From positions 269 to 8,643 of the forward strand of contig PMST01000591.1 in NCBI GenBank assembly GCA_003168295.1: DNA of 8,375 nt, in the 5' to 3' direction. This DNA is from Actinomycetota bacterium (GTDB taxonomy: Bacteria > Actinomycetota > Actinomycetes > Streptosporangiales > Streptosporangiaceae). The stretch's first letter is position 1. Every line of letters begins with the position of its first letter. Shown in pieces: positions 1-6,689 of the stretch. The translations under genes were made by a program, and so were the position numbers. Below the pieces are notes generated by a model. That model saw only the letters and a program-made list of their open reading frames with translations. It was not told the origin of the DNA and searched no databases.

Positions 1-501
1 GGCGACGGCACCAACGACGCGCCGGCGCTGGCGCAGGCCGACGTCGGCCTGGCCATGAACACCGGGACGCAGGCCGCCAAGGAAGCCGGCAACATGGTGG
101 ACCTGGACTCGAACCCGACCAAGCTGATCGAGGTCGTCGAGGTCGCCAAGCAGTTGCTGATCACCCGCGGCTCGCTGACCACCTTCTCGATCGCGAACGA
201 CGTCGCCAAGTACTTCGCGATCGTGCCGGCCATGTTCGACGTGGTGTACCCGAAGCTGCGGGTGCTGAACGTCATGCACCTGAGCAGCCCGCATACCGCC
301 ATCCTCGCCGCGGTAATCTACAACGCCCTGATCATCCCGGCGCTGATCCCGCTCGCGCTGCGGGGCGTCAAGTTCCGGCCGCTCGACGGCGCCGCCATCC
401 TAAGGCGCAACGCCCTCATCTACGGCTTCGGCGGGCTCATCGCCCCGTTCGTCTTCATCAAGCTCGTCGACCTCATCCTGATCGCGATCGGATTGCACTG
501 A
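1..501 (+). CDS. kdpB: Potassium-transporting P-type ATPase subunit KdpB, C-terminal part (5' truncated by window)
   Basis: KdpB is the ATP-hydrolysing subunit of the KdpFABC potassium pump in the cytoplasmic membrane. The frame is open from base 1, and 166 codons are visible before TGA at 499-501, so the start and most of the gene lie upstream. The visible part opens with [10 protein letters not shown], the hinge motif of the P-type ATPase phosphorylation domain. It continues through the family block [18 protein letters not shown] and then [18 protein letters not shown]. The last motif lies in the transmembrane helix whose charged Asp and Lys (D583 and K586 in E. coli) couple the ATPase to KdpA; both are kept. 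Further hydrophobic segments follow, ending IAIGLH. Alignment with remembered E. coli KdpB is almost gap-free to the C-terminus, so the gene looks intact. kdpC begins one base after the stop, which implies an operon with translational coupling. Confidence 0.97.
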   Translation, partial: GDGTNDAPALAQADVGLAMNTGTQAAKEAGNMVDLDSNPTKLIEVVEVAKQLLITRGSLTTFSIANDVAKYFAIVPAMFDVVYPKLRVLNVMHLSSPHTAILAAVIYNALIIPALIPLALRGVKFRPLDGAAILRRNALIYGFGGLIAPFVFIKLVDLILIAIGLH

Positions 502-502
502 C

Positions 503-1288
503 ATGCGCTCCGCCCTCTTCGGCCGCCACCTCGCCGCGAGCGTCGTGATGCTCCTCGTCGTGACGCTCGTGCTCGGGTTCGGCTACCCGCTGGTCGTCAC
601 CGGCCTGTCCCAGCTCTTCTTCCACCGGCAGGCGAACGGCTCGCTGGTCTACCACGACGGCAAGCTGGCCGGCTCGGCGCTGCTCGGGCAGGAGTTCACC
701 GACAGCAAGGGGAACCCGCTGCCGCAGTACTTCCAGCCGCGCCCGTCGGACGCGGGGACCGGGTACGACGGCGCGTCGTCCGGCGCGTCCAACCTCGGGC
801 CGTCGAACCCGCTGCTGGTCGGGTTCGTGGCCGGGGTGAACACGGTGGGACTCAACGGCAAGCCGTCGGCGGTCAATTCCTTCGCCACCCCGGCCGATCC
901 GGCCTGCGTCCCCACCGACCCGCAGGGAAACCCGGTGACCAGCCCGGCGCCGGGCCAGAAGTACGCGAAAACCGCGGCGGGCGGCTACGTCTGCGACCCG
1001 GACACCATCCCGGAACGCGCCCTCGCCTACCGGGCGTTCAACGGCCTGGCGGCGAACGCGTCGGTGCCGGTCGACGCGGTGACGGCCTCGGGCTCCGGGC
1101 TCGACCCCGATATCTCCGTGCAGAACGCGCTGGACCAGGCGGCGCGGGTGGCCCGGGCCCGGCACCTGCCAGTCCAGCAGGTGATCGCCGTCGTGCACCG
1201 TGACACCCAGGGCCGCGAGTGGGGCTTCCTCAGCGAACCCACGGTCAACGTGCTCCAAATCAACCTCGCCCTGGATGGTCAGGCATGA
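503..1288 (+). CDS. kdpC: Potassium-transporting ATPase subunit KdpC, long form with an inserted segment
   Basis: KdpC is the single-span accessory subunit of the Kdp pump; its soluble domain lies outside the membrane. The ATG at 503 is one base after the kdpB stop and has no strong ribosome-binding site, so coupled translation is likely. Residues 12-35 form the one membrane helix. Family signatures are LLGQEFT (61-66 region), QYFQPRPS (75-82), SGASNLGPSNP (93-103), VTASGSGLDPDIS (193-205) and the ending FLSEPTVNVLQINLALD. The protein has 261 residues against about 190 in E. coli. Most of the excess is an inserted stretch at about residues 106-172, between GPSNP and the conserved C-terminal part. 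It contains two cysteines (C135 and C164) and a Pro/Gly/Thr-rich middle. All core motifs remain in frame, so this looks like a lineage-specific insertion rather than damage. The stop overlaps the kdpA start (ATGA). Confidence 0.95.
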   Translation: MRSALFGRHLAASVVMLLVVTLVLGFGYPLVVTGLSQLFFHRQANGSLVYHDGKLAGSALLGQEFTDSKGNPLPQYFQPRPSDAGTGYDGASSGASNLGPSNPLLVGFVAGVNTVGLNGKPSAVNSFATPADPACVPTDPQGNPVTSPAPGQKYAKTAAGGYVCDPDTIPERALAYRAFNGLAANASVPVDAVTASGSGLDPDISVQNALDQAARVARARHLPVQQVIAVVHRDTQGREWGFLSEPTVNVLQINLALDGQA

Positions 1289-3009
1289 GCGTCTCAGGCT
1301 GGGAACAGCTGCTGTTCATCCTCGCGGTCACCGCGGTGGCCGCGCCCCTGCTCGGGCGGTACCTGGCCGCGGTCTTCAGGACTTCTGTTTCCGGTGGTTC
1401 CGGTGTTTCCGCCCCGGGGGACCGGGTGTTCCTCCCCATCGAACGCCTGGTGTACCGGGCCCTCGGCGTCGACCCGGAGCGGAGCTGGACCTGGCGGGCC
1501 TACGCGCTGGCGGTGCTGACGTTCGGGCTCGTATCCACCCTGCTGCTTTACGCCATCCTGCGGCTGCAGGGAGTGCTGCCGGGCAACCCGACCCACGCGC
1601 CGGGGATGCCGCCGCTGCTTTCGTTCAACACCGCGATCAGCTTCGTCACCGGCACCAACTGGCAGGCGTACGAGGGGGAAACGCAGGCCAGCTACCTCGC
1701 GGACACCGTCGGGCTGGTGGTCGCGCAGTTCACCGCGGCCGGCGTCGGGCTCGCGGTGGCCCTGGCCGTCGTCCGCGGCATCGCCGGGAAGGCGCGCACG
1801 ATCGGCAACTTCTGGCGGGACTTCACCCGGTCCCTGGTGCGCGTCTTCGTCCCGCTGTCGGTCCTCGGCGCGCTGGTCATGGTGAGCCAGGGCGCGGTGC
1901 AGAACCTCAGCGGGTTCCGCACCGCGACGACGCTCGCGGGCGGGACGCAGCAGATCCCCGGGGGCCTGGTCGCCTCGATGGAGGCCATCAAGCTGCTCGG
2001 CACCAACGGCGGCAGCTACTACGGCGCCGGCGGCGCGCACCCGTTCGAGAACCCGACCGGGTTCACGAACCTGTTTGACCTGCTGTTCGTCATCGTGCTG
2101 CCGGTGGCCATCATCTTCATGTTCGGCCGGCTTATCGGCCGGCCGCGGCAGGCCTACGCCATCCTCGCGGTCATGGCCATCATCTTCGCCGGCCACACCG
2201 TCATTTCCATGCAGGCCGAACGGCACGGCAACCAGCTCATGCCGACCTCGGTCTCCCAGGTGGCGAGCAGCACGAACCCCGGCGGGAACATGGAGGGCAA
2301 GGAGACCAGGTTCGGTCCCGAGGGCTCCGCGCTGATGACCGTCGGGACGATGGGCACGACGGCGGGCGCCACCGATTCGGCGCTCGACAGCTACACCGCG
2401 GTCGGGGGGACGGGGGCGTTCGTCGCCCTCCTGCTCGGCGAGATCAGCCCGGGCGGGGACGGCGGCGGGCTCTATTCGATCCTGGTGCTCGCGTTGCTCG
2501 CCGTCTTCGTCGCCGGGCTGATGGTCGGCCGCACCCCGGAGTTTCTCGGCAAGAAGATCCGCGCCACCCAGATGAAGCTGGTGCTGGCGTACGTGCTGGC
2601 CATCCCGGTCACGGTCCTCGTCCTGGCCAGCACGTCCCTGGTGATCTCGGCCGGGACATCCTCGATCCTCAACCCCGGCCTGCACGGCCTGACCGAGGTC
2701 ACCTACGCCTTCGCCTCGGTGGCGAACAACAACGGGTCCGCCTTCGCCGGCCTGGCGGCCAACACGCCGTGGTACGACACGACCCTCGGCCTGAGCATGC
2801 TCATCGGGCGTTTCGCGCCGATCGTGCTGGGCCTGGCCATCGCCGGCTCACTCGCCGGGGCGCGTGTCCACGCCCGCACCCGGGCCACCCTCGACACCGC
2901 CGGGCCGACGTTCGTCGCGTTCCTGCTCGGCGTGATCGTGATCGTCGGCGGCCTCATCTACTTCCCCATGCTCATCCTCGGCCCGATCGGAGAGCGCTTC
3001 ATCGGCTGA
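1285..3009 (+). CDS. kdpA: Potassium-transporting ATPase potassium-binding subunit KdpA
   Basis: KdpA is the channel-like subunit of the Kdp pump that selects and binds K+. I chose the ATG at 1285 because it overlaps the kdpC stop (ATGA) and gives MSVSGWEQLL, matching the usual N-terminus; the frame stays open to an upstream ATG at 1219, but that would add 22 residues encoded inside kdpC. The product has 574 residues (E. coli 557) with many hydrophobic helices. Four filter/pore segments are recognisable: SFVTGTNWQAY (119-129), GTNGGSYYGAGGAHPFENPT (239-258), TTAGATDS (358-365) and ANNNGSAFAG (480-489). Other family blocks are NMEGKETRFG (335-344) and GRTPEFLGKKI (415-425). Several pore residues differ from E. 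coli: Asn to Gly in loop 1, GGGFF to GGSYY in loop 2, and FGGVGSGLYG to PGGDGGGLYS at 389-398. Its position as third gene, after kdpB and kdpC, is unusual. It is the last gene of the operon here. Confidence 0.96.
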   Translation: MSVSGWEQLLFILAVTAVAAPLLGRYLAAVFRTSVSGGSGVSAPGDRVFLPIERLVYRALGVDPERSWTWRAYALAVLTFGLVSTLLLYAILRLQGVLPGNPTHAPGMPPLLSFNTAISFVTGTNWQAYEGETQASYLADTVGLVVAQFTAAGVGLAVALAVVRGIAGKARTIGNFWRDFTRSLVRVFVPLSVLGALVMVSQGAVQNLSGFRTATTLAGGTQQIPGGLVASMEAIKLLGTNGGSYYGAGGAHPFENPTGFTNLFDLLFVIVLPVAIIFMFGRLIGRPRQAYAILAVMAIIFAGHTVISMQAERHGNQLMPTSVSQVASSTNPGGNMEGKETRFGPEGSALMTVGTMGTTAGATDSALDSYTAVGGTGAFVALLLGEISPGGDGGGLYSILVLALLAVFVAGLMVGRTPEFLGKKIRATQMKLVLAYVLAIPVTVLVLASTSLVISAGTSSILNPGLHGLTEVTYAFASVANNNGSAFAGLAANTPWYDTTLGLSMLIGRFAPIVLGLAIAGSLAGARVHARTRATLDTAGPTFVAFLLGVIVIVGGLIYFPMLILGPIGERFIG

Positions 3010-3016
3010 GCCGGTT

Positions 3017-3040
3017 ACCGGTACTGAAGTTACTGCCGGT
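3017..3040 (+). terminator. Weak hairpin just after kdpA
   Basis: This is an inverted repeat with arms ACCGGTA and TGCCGGT (7 pairs including one G-T) around a 10-base loop, starting 8 bases after the kdpA stop. No T-tract follows. It could be part of a transcription end or protect the 3' end of the kdp mRNA, but the stem is short and the call is tentative. Confidence 0.25.
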
Positions 3041-3074
3041 GCGCCTGAGGTTGGTGGCGGACGCTGGTGGATCG

Positions 3075-3098
3075 TTACCTCCCCTCTGGGGAGCGTAA
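3075..3098 (+). terminator. Candidate terminator hairpin of the kdp operon in the convergent spacer
   Basis: TTACCTCCCC pairs with GGGGAG-C-GTAA: ten base pairs with one bulged C (3094) and a three-base TCT loop (3085-3087). It is the strongest hairpin in the 216-base spacer between kdpA and the converging carboxylase gene. The bases after it on the + strand are GAAAATAACG, so there is no U-run; actinobacterial terminators often lack one. The stem is nearly symmetrical and could work for either strand. Confidence 0.45.
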
Positions 3099-3181
3099 GA
3101 AAATAACGTGAGTTTCCGGCGTGCAGCGGCCGGCGGACACCACCGCACCATTTGCACAGTTTGTCAGGATTGATCCCAGGC

Positions 3182-3200
3182 CATGCCGCAGCGCGGCGTG
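3182..3200 (-). terminator. Candidate terminator hairpin downstream of the carboxylase gene
   Basis: CATGCCGC and GCGGCGTG face each other across a three-base AGC loop, giving eight pairs on the + strand (one T-G); on the - strand that wobble becomes an A-C mismatch. The hairpin lies 26 bases beyond the end of the - strand carboxylase gene, a suitable place for its transcript to end. No U-run follows on the - strand. Confidence 0.35.
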
Positions 3201-3225
3201 CTTCTGGCCCTACGTCGACGCTTCG

Positions 3226-6200
3226 CTACCGTGAAAATTCCGCCAGAGGGCGGGCCAGGACGCGGGTGAGGACGGCGCGGGTGTCGGCCGGGTCGATCAC
3301 GTCGTCGACCTCGAACGCCGCCGCGGTGCTGAGCGCCTTGCCCCGGGTGTACTGCTCGGCCACCAATTCGTCGTAGCGGGCCCGGCGGGCGCCGGGATCG
3401 GCGATCGCGTCGAGTTCCTTGCGGTAGCCGAGCCGCACCGCCCCCTCCAGGCCCATGCCGCCGAACTCGCCGGTGGGCCAGGCGACCGTGATGGCCGGGC
3501 GGTGCAGGTCGCCGGCGGTCATTGCCATCGCGCCGAGGCCGTAGGCCTTGCGGAGCACGACCGCGCAGACCGGCACGGTGAGCCGGGCCCCGGCGACGAA
3601 CATCGCGCCGAACCGCCGGACCACCGCGGTCCGTTCCGCGGCGGGCCCCACCATGAAGCCGGGGGTGTCGACGAGCGAGACGACCGGCAGCCGGTGAGCC
3701 TGGCACAGGCGCAGGAACGCGGTGGCCTTGTCGGCGGCGTCGCCGTCGATCGCCCCGCCCAGGTGCAGCGGGTTATTGGCCAGCAGCCCGACCGGGTGGC
3801 CGCCGATGCGGGCCAGGGCGGTCAGCACGCCGGCGCCGAATCCGGCGCGCAGTTCCAGCACGCTGCCGGCGTCGCAGAGGGTCTCGATGACCGGCCGCAC
3901 GTCATAGCTGCGGGCCCGGTTCTCCGGGAGCAGGTGGCGCAGCCGCCGCTGGTCGGCGTACAGAGCGTCAGGTGGTGTGCCGGATCCGCCGAAGTACGAC
4001 AGGTACTGCCGGGCCGCGCTCACCGCGGTGGCCTCGTCGGCGACGAGCAGGTCCACCACGCCGTTCGGCACCTGGACCGACATCGGGCCGACCTCGTCCG
4101 GGGCGACCACGCCCAGGCCGCCGCCCTCGATCATGGCCGGGCCGCCCATGCCCAGGCTGGCCTCCGGCGTCGCGATGATCACGTCGCAGGCGCCGGCCAG
4201 GGCGGCGTTTCCGGCGAAACAGTAGCCGGACACGACCGCGACCAGCGGGACCTGACCGGAAAGCTGGGCGGCCAGGCGGAAGGTCGGCACGTCGAGCTGC
4301 GCGACGGCGGCGGTGTCGGTGTCGCCGGGCCGTCCGCCGCCGCCCTCGGCGAACATGACCACGGGCAGCCGCTCCCGGCCGGCCAGCTCGAGGAGCCGGT
4401 CGGTCTTGCGGTGGTTCATGATGCCCTGGGTGCCGGCCAGCACGCTGTAGTCGTAGGACATCACCGCGACCGGCCGGCCCTCGATCGTCGCGGTGCCCGT
4501 GACCAGGCCGTCGGCCGGCGTCCGCGCGATCAGGTCGTCGAGCGAGCGGCGGCGGCGCTGCGCGGCGATGGTCAGCGCGCCGTATTCGACGAAGCTGCCC
4601 GGGTCGACGAGATCGGCGATGTTCTCGCGGGCCGTGCGGCGCCCGGCGGCGTGGCGGCGTCCGGTTACTTCGGATCGGCCCTCGTCGAGCCCGATCCGGT
4701 GCCGCTCCCGCGTCTCGGCCAGATCGGGCCGGATGTGTTCCAGGGGGACGGCGCATGCCTGCGCCCGCTCGGCGGCATCGGTGCCGGATTCGGCCAGCAC
4801 GACCAGCACGGCTCCGGCCGCTACCGTAGTGCCTGGGGCCACCAGCACCTCGCGTACCAGGCCGGCGGCTTGGGCCCGCAGTTCGTGCTCCATCTTCATG
4901 GCCTCGACGACGAGCAGTTCGTCGCCCGCCGCCACCTGGTCGCCGGGCGCGACCGCGACCGACACGACCGTGCCCGCCAGCGGGGCGGCCACCGCGGCGT
5001 GGCCCGGTGGCACCTCCGCGGCGGCAGGCGGCGGATCAGCGGCAAGTACGGCGCCGCGGGGATCGGCGGGTGCGGTGTCGTGATTGGCGGGTGAAGTGTC
5101 GTTCGGATCGGCGGCGGGGATCAGGGAGATCGCGGGCGCAGTGGCGAGGTCGGCGGCTTGCGCATCGACCCAGCCGGTGTCGAGCGTGCCGAACCCGGGC
5201 GCCTGCAGCAGGGCCTGCAGCAGGGCCACGTTGACGGGCACTCCCGCGATGTCGAACTCGGCCAGCGCGCGCACCGCGCGACGGGCCGCCTCCTCTAGGG
5301 TGGCGCCTTCGGTGATCACCTTGGCCAGCAGCGAGTCGTAGCGCGGATTGACGGTGTAACCCGGGTAGCCCGCCGTGTCGACGCGCACGCCGCGCCCGGC
5401 GGGGGGCTGGAACCGGGTAAGCGTGCCGCCGCCGGGCTGGAGGGTGCCGTCGGTTCGCAGGGTCTCGGCGTTGACCCGGGCCTGGATCGCCGCTCCGGCC
5501 CGGGGCAGCGTATCCAGGGCCAGTGCGTCCAGGGTCGCGCCGTCGGCCACCCGGAGCGCGAGCTCGACGAGGTCTAGGCCGGTGACCTGCTCCGTGACCG
5601 TGTGCTCGACTTGCAGCCGGGGGTTCACCTCGAGAAAGGCGATCGTGTCGGCCCGGACGAGAAACTCCACGGTGGCCAGGCCGGCGTAGCGGACCGAGCC
5701 GGCCAGCGCCACCGCGGCCTGGGACAGCCGGGCGCGGATCGCGTCGCCGATCGCGGCCGGGGCGATCTCGATCAGCTTCTGACGGCGCCGCTGCAGGCTG
5801 CAGTCGCGGTCGCCCAGCACCGCCACGGCGCCGGTGCCGTCGCCGATGACCTGGACCTCGATGTGCCGGGCCCCGGTCAGCAATTGCTCGACGTACACCG
5901 CGCCGTCACCGAAGGCCGCCGCCGCCTCGGAGGAGCACCGCCGCATCGCCGGGGCGAGATCGGCCTCCTGGGTCACCGGCCGCAGGCCGCGCCCGCCACC
6001 GCCGGCGACCGCCTTGACCATGACCGCGCCGTGCTGGCGTAGCAAGGCGCTGGCCCGCTCCAGCGAGGCGCTGTCCATCGTAGTGACGGCGTCGGTGCCG
6101 GCCAGGACGGGCACGCCGAGCTCGCCCGCCAGGGTCCGAGCCGCAGTCTTGTCGCCGAACAGCGCGAGCGCGTCGGGCCCGGGACCGACGAAACGCACCC

Positions 6201-6492
6201 CGGCCCGCGCGCAGCGGATAGCCAGCTCCGGCTGCTCAGACAGGAAACCGTACCCGGGATGCAGCGTGTCGCAGCCTGATCCGGTGGCCACGGCGATGAT
6301 GGCGTCCGCGTCCAGGTAAGCCGCGGGGCCCGCCCCGGGCAACTCGACCGCCGTGTCCGCCCGGCCGACGTGCGCGCAGGCGGCGTCGTCGGCGGGATAG
6401 ACCGCGACCGTCTCGATGCCGAGCACCGCGGCCGTGGCCATGATGCGGACGGCGATCTCGCCCCGGTTGGCGACGAGCAGCCGCTTGATCAC
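3226..6492 (-). CDS. Single-chain biotin-dependent acyl-CoA carboxylase (BC-BCCP-CT fusion; long-chain acyl-CoA carboxylase-like)
   Basis: The enzyme would carboxylate an acyl-CoA in two steps: ATP and bicarbonate carboxylate biotin, which then passes CO2 to the acyl-CoA. It has 1088 residues and all parts lie in one uninterrupted frame. Residues 1-445 are biotin carboxylase: LVANRGEIAVRI; ATP-grasp Lys115 and Lys160 with the GGGGRG loop; H210; E276; ExNxRxxxE at 288-296; R339. These fall at almost the same positions as in E. coli AccC. Residues 446-498 are an Ala/Pro/Asp linker. Residues 499-567 are the biotin carrier with AMKME; biotinyl Lys533 is at 4894-4896. Residues about 575-1088 are carboxyltransferase, with GYCFAGNAALAG (756-767), GMGGPAMIEGGG (781-792), YGLGAMAM (984-991) and WPTGEFGGMGLEGAV (1005-1019). 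The start is GTG: an in-frame TGA at 6535-6537 leaves no ATG or other GTG upstream, and a weak GGGA sits 6 bases before it. Domain order and size fit the single-chain long-chain acyl-CoA carboxylase known from mycobacteria and pseudomonads. The true substrate is not shown by the sequence. Confidence 0.93.
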   Translation of the reverse strand: MIKRLLVANRGEIAVRIMATAAVLGIETVAVYPADDAACAHVGRADTAVELPGAGPAAYLDADAIIAVATGSGCDTLHPGYGFLSEQPELAIRCARAGVRFVGPGPDALALFGDKTAARTLAGELGVPVLAGTDAVTTMDSASLERASALLRQHGAVMVKAVAGGGGRGLRPVTQEADLAPAMRRCSSEAAAAFGDGAVYVEQLLTGARHIEVQVIGDGTGAVAVLGDRDCSLQRRRQKLIEIAPAAIGDAIRARLSQAAVALAGSVRYAGLATVEFLVRADTIAFLEVNPRLQVEHTVTEQVTGLDLVELALRVADGATLDALALDTLPRAGAAIQARVNAETLRTDGTLQPGGGTLTRFQPPAGRGVRVDTAGYPGYTVNPRYDSLLAKVITEGATLEEAARRAVRALAEFDIAGVPVNVALLQALLQAPGFGTLDTGWVDAQAADLATAPAISLIPAADPNDTSPANHDTAPADPRGAVLAADPPPAAAEVPPGHAAVAAPLAGTVVSVAVAPGDQVAAGDELLVVEAMKMEHELRAQAAGLVREVLVAPGTTVAAGAVLVVLAESGTDAAERAQACAVPLEHIRPDLAETRERHRIGLDEGRSEVTGRRHAAGRRTARENIADLVDPGSFVEYGALTIAAQRRRRSLDDLIARTPADGLVTGTATIEGRPVAVMSYDYSVLAGTQGIMNHRKTDRLLELAGRERLPVVMFAEGGGGRPGDTDTAAVAQLDVPTFRLAAQLSGQVPLVAVVSGYCFAGNAALAGACDVIIATPEASLGMGGPAMIEGGGLGVVAPDEVGPMSVQVPNGVVDLLVADEATAVSAARQYLSYFGGSGTPPDALYADQRRLRHLLPENRARSYDVRPVIETLCDAGSVLELRAGFGAGVLTALARIGGHPVGLLANNPLHLGGAIDGDAADKATAFLRLCQAHRLPVVSLVDTPGFMVGPAAERTAVVRRFGAMFVAGARLTVPVCAVVLRKAYGLGAMAMTAGDLHRPAITVAWPTGEFGGMGLEGAVRLGYRKELDAIADPGARRARYDELVAEQYTRGKALSTAAAFEVDDVIDPADTRAVLTRVLARPLAEFSR
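5061..5102 (-). repeat. Two imperfect 21-bp tandem repeats encoding the carboxylase linker
   Basis: Units 5061-5081 and 5082-5102 match at 18 of 21 positions, and part of a third copy (GATCGGCGG) follows. On the - strand they encode DTSPANH and DTAPADP (residues 465-478), two copies of a seven-residue Pro/Ala/Asp unit. The unit length is a multiple of three, so the frame is kept. They lie between the biotin carboxylase and carrier domains, where a flexible arm is expected. Confidence 0.75.
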
Positions 6493-6505
6493 CGCCTGTC
6501 CCAGA

Positions 6506-6574
6506 TCACGGATGGCCTCGCTCGTAAGCGGCGATCAAGGCGCGTTTGCCGACCGGGGGCAGGTCACGTCTCAT
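6506..6574 (-). CDS. Possible 22-codon leader ORF before the carboxylase gene
   Basis: On the - strand an ATG at 6574-6572 opens a 22-codon frame, MRRDLPPVGK then RALIAAYERGHP, with TGA ending 13 bases before the carboxylase GTG. Its ATG lies 7 bases after a TAAAGT box, the spacing expected of a leaderless actinobacterial transcript. It is out of frame with the carboxylase (82 bases between starts). The peptide has no run of a single amino acid that would suggest classical attenuation. It could be a coupled leader peptide, or simply an open stretch in the 5' leader. I do not recognise the peptide. Confidence 0.3.
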   Translation of the reverse strand: MRRDLPPVGKRALIAAYERGHP

Positions 6575-6581
6575 GGGGGCA

Positions 6582-6587
6582 ACTTTA
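6582..6587 (-). promoter_or_regulatory. Candidate -10 box for the carboxylase transcript
   Basis: The - strand reads TAAAGT, which fits the actinobacterial TANNNT pattern. Seven bases separate it from an ATG at 6574, so transcription would start at or next to that ATG and give the carboxylase GTG an untranslated or leader region of about 82 bases. No good TTGACA-like -35 box is present at 16-18 bases spacing. Confidence 0.4.
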
Positions 6588-6607
6588 CGGATAGCGACCA
6601 ACCGGGA

Positions 6608-6627
6608 GCCTGCCCGGCCGGCCAGGC
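6608..6627. promoter_or_regulatory. 20-bp near-perfect dyad, candidate operator between divergent genes
   Basis: The half sites GCCTG (6608-6612) and CAGGC (6623-6627) flank a central CCGGCCGG palindrome (6614-6621). Only the pair 6613/6622 breaks the symmetry. The dyad is centred about 43 bases upstream of the inferred carboxylase transcription start and about 72 upstream of that of dapD. It is a plausible site for a dimeric repressor or activator. No regulator gene is visible in the window, and GC-rich DNA makes such palindromes commoner by chance. Confidence 0.35.
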
Positions 6628-6677
6628 GATCGCGGCCGTTACCCAGTCCCGCTACCCGATCTGTGATTCGCCTGCGG

Positions 6678-6683
6678 TAGCTT
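6678..6683 (+). promoter_or_regulatory. Candidate -10 box for a leaderless dapD transcript
   Basis: TAGCTT fits TANNNT and is followed by six bases and then the dapD GTG at 6690. This is the spacing at which the start codon itself would be the first transcribed base. There is no Shine-Dalgarno-like sequence before this GTG, which supports a leaderless mRNA. I see no clear -35 box. Confidence 0.45.
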
Positions 6684-6689
6684 CGCTGC

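Noticed and set aside
473..1258. 261-codon open frame on the - strand opposite kdpC
   Set aside because: It is an antisense shadow of a clear KdpC gene. Its translation is Arg/Val/Gly/Glu-rich low-complexity sequence with no family signature, typical of GC-rich DNA.
1219..1284. Upstream ATG at 1219 that would lengthen KdpA by 22 residues
   Set aside because: The extension lies within kdpC, is Arg/Pro/Gln-rich and unlike the KdpA N-terminus. The ATG at 1285 has the ATGA overlap and gives the family-like start.
1294..2685. 463-codon open frame on the - strand opposite kdpA
   Set aside because: Charged, Arg/Asp/Gly-rich translation without hydrophobic core or motifs; it arises from the codon bias of kdpA on the other strand.
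3502..5094. 530-codon open frame on the + strand opposite the carboxylase
   Set aside because: Long but composed of His/Gly/Arg/Ala-rich sequence with no recognisable domain, and fully covered by a carboxylase with all catalytic motifs.
5201..5224. Perfect 12-bp tandem repeat GCCTGCAGCAGG x2 within the carboxylase gene
   Set aside because: It encodes part of LLQALLQA at a position where relatives also have a Leu-rich helix of the same length, so it adds no residues and is probably coincidental codon choice.
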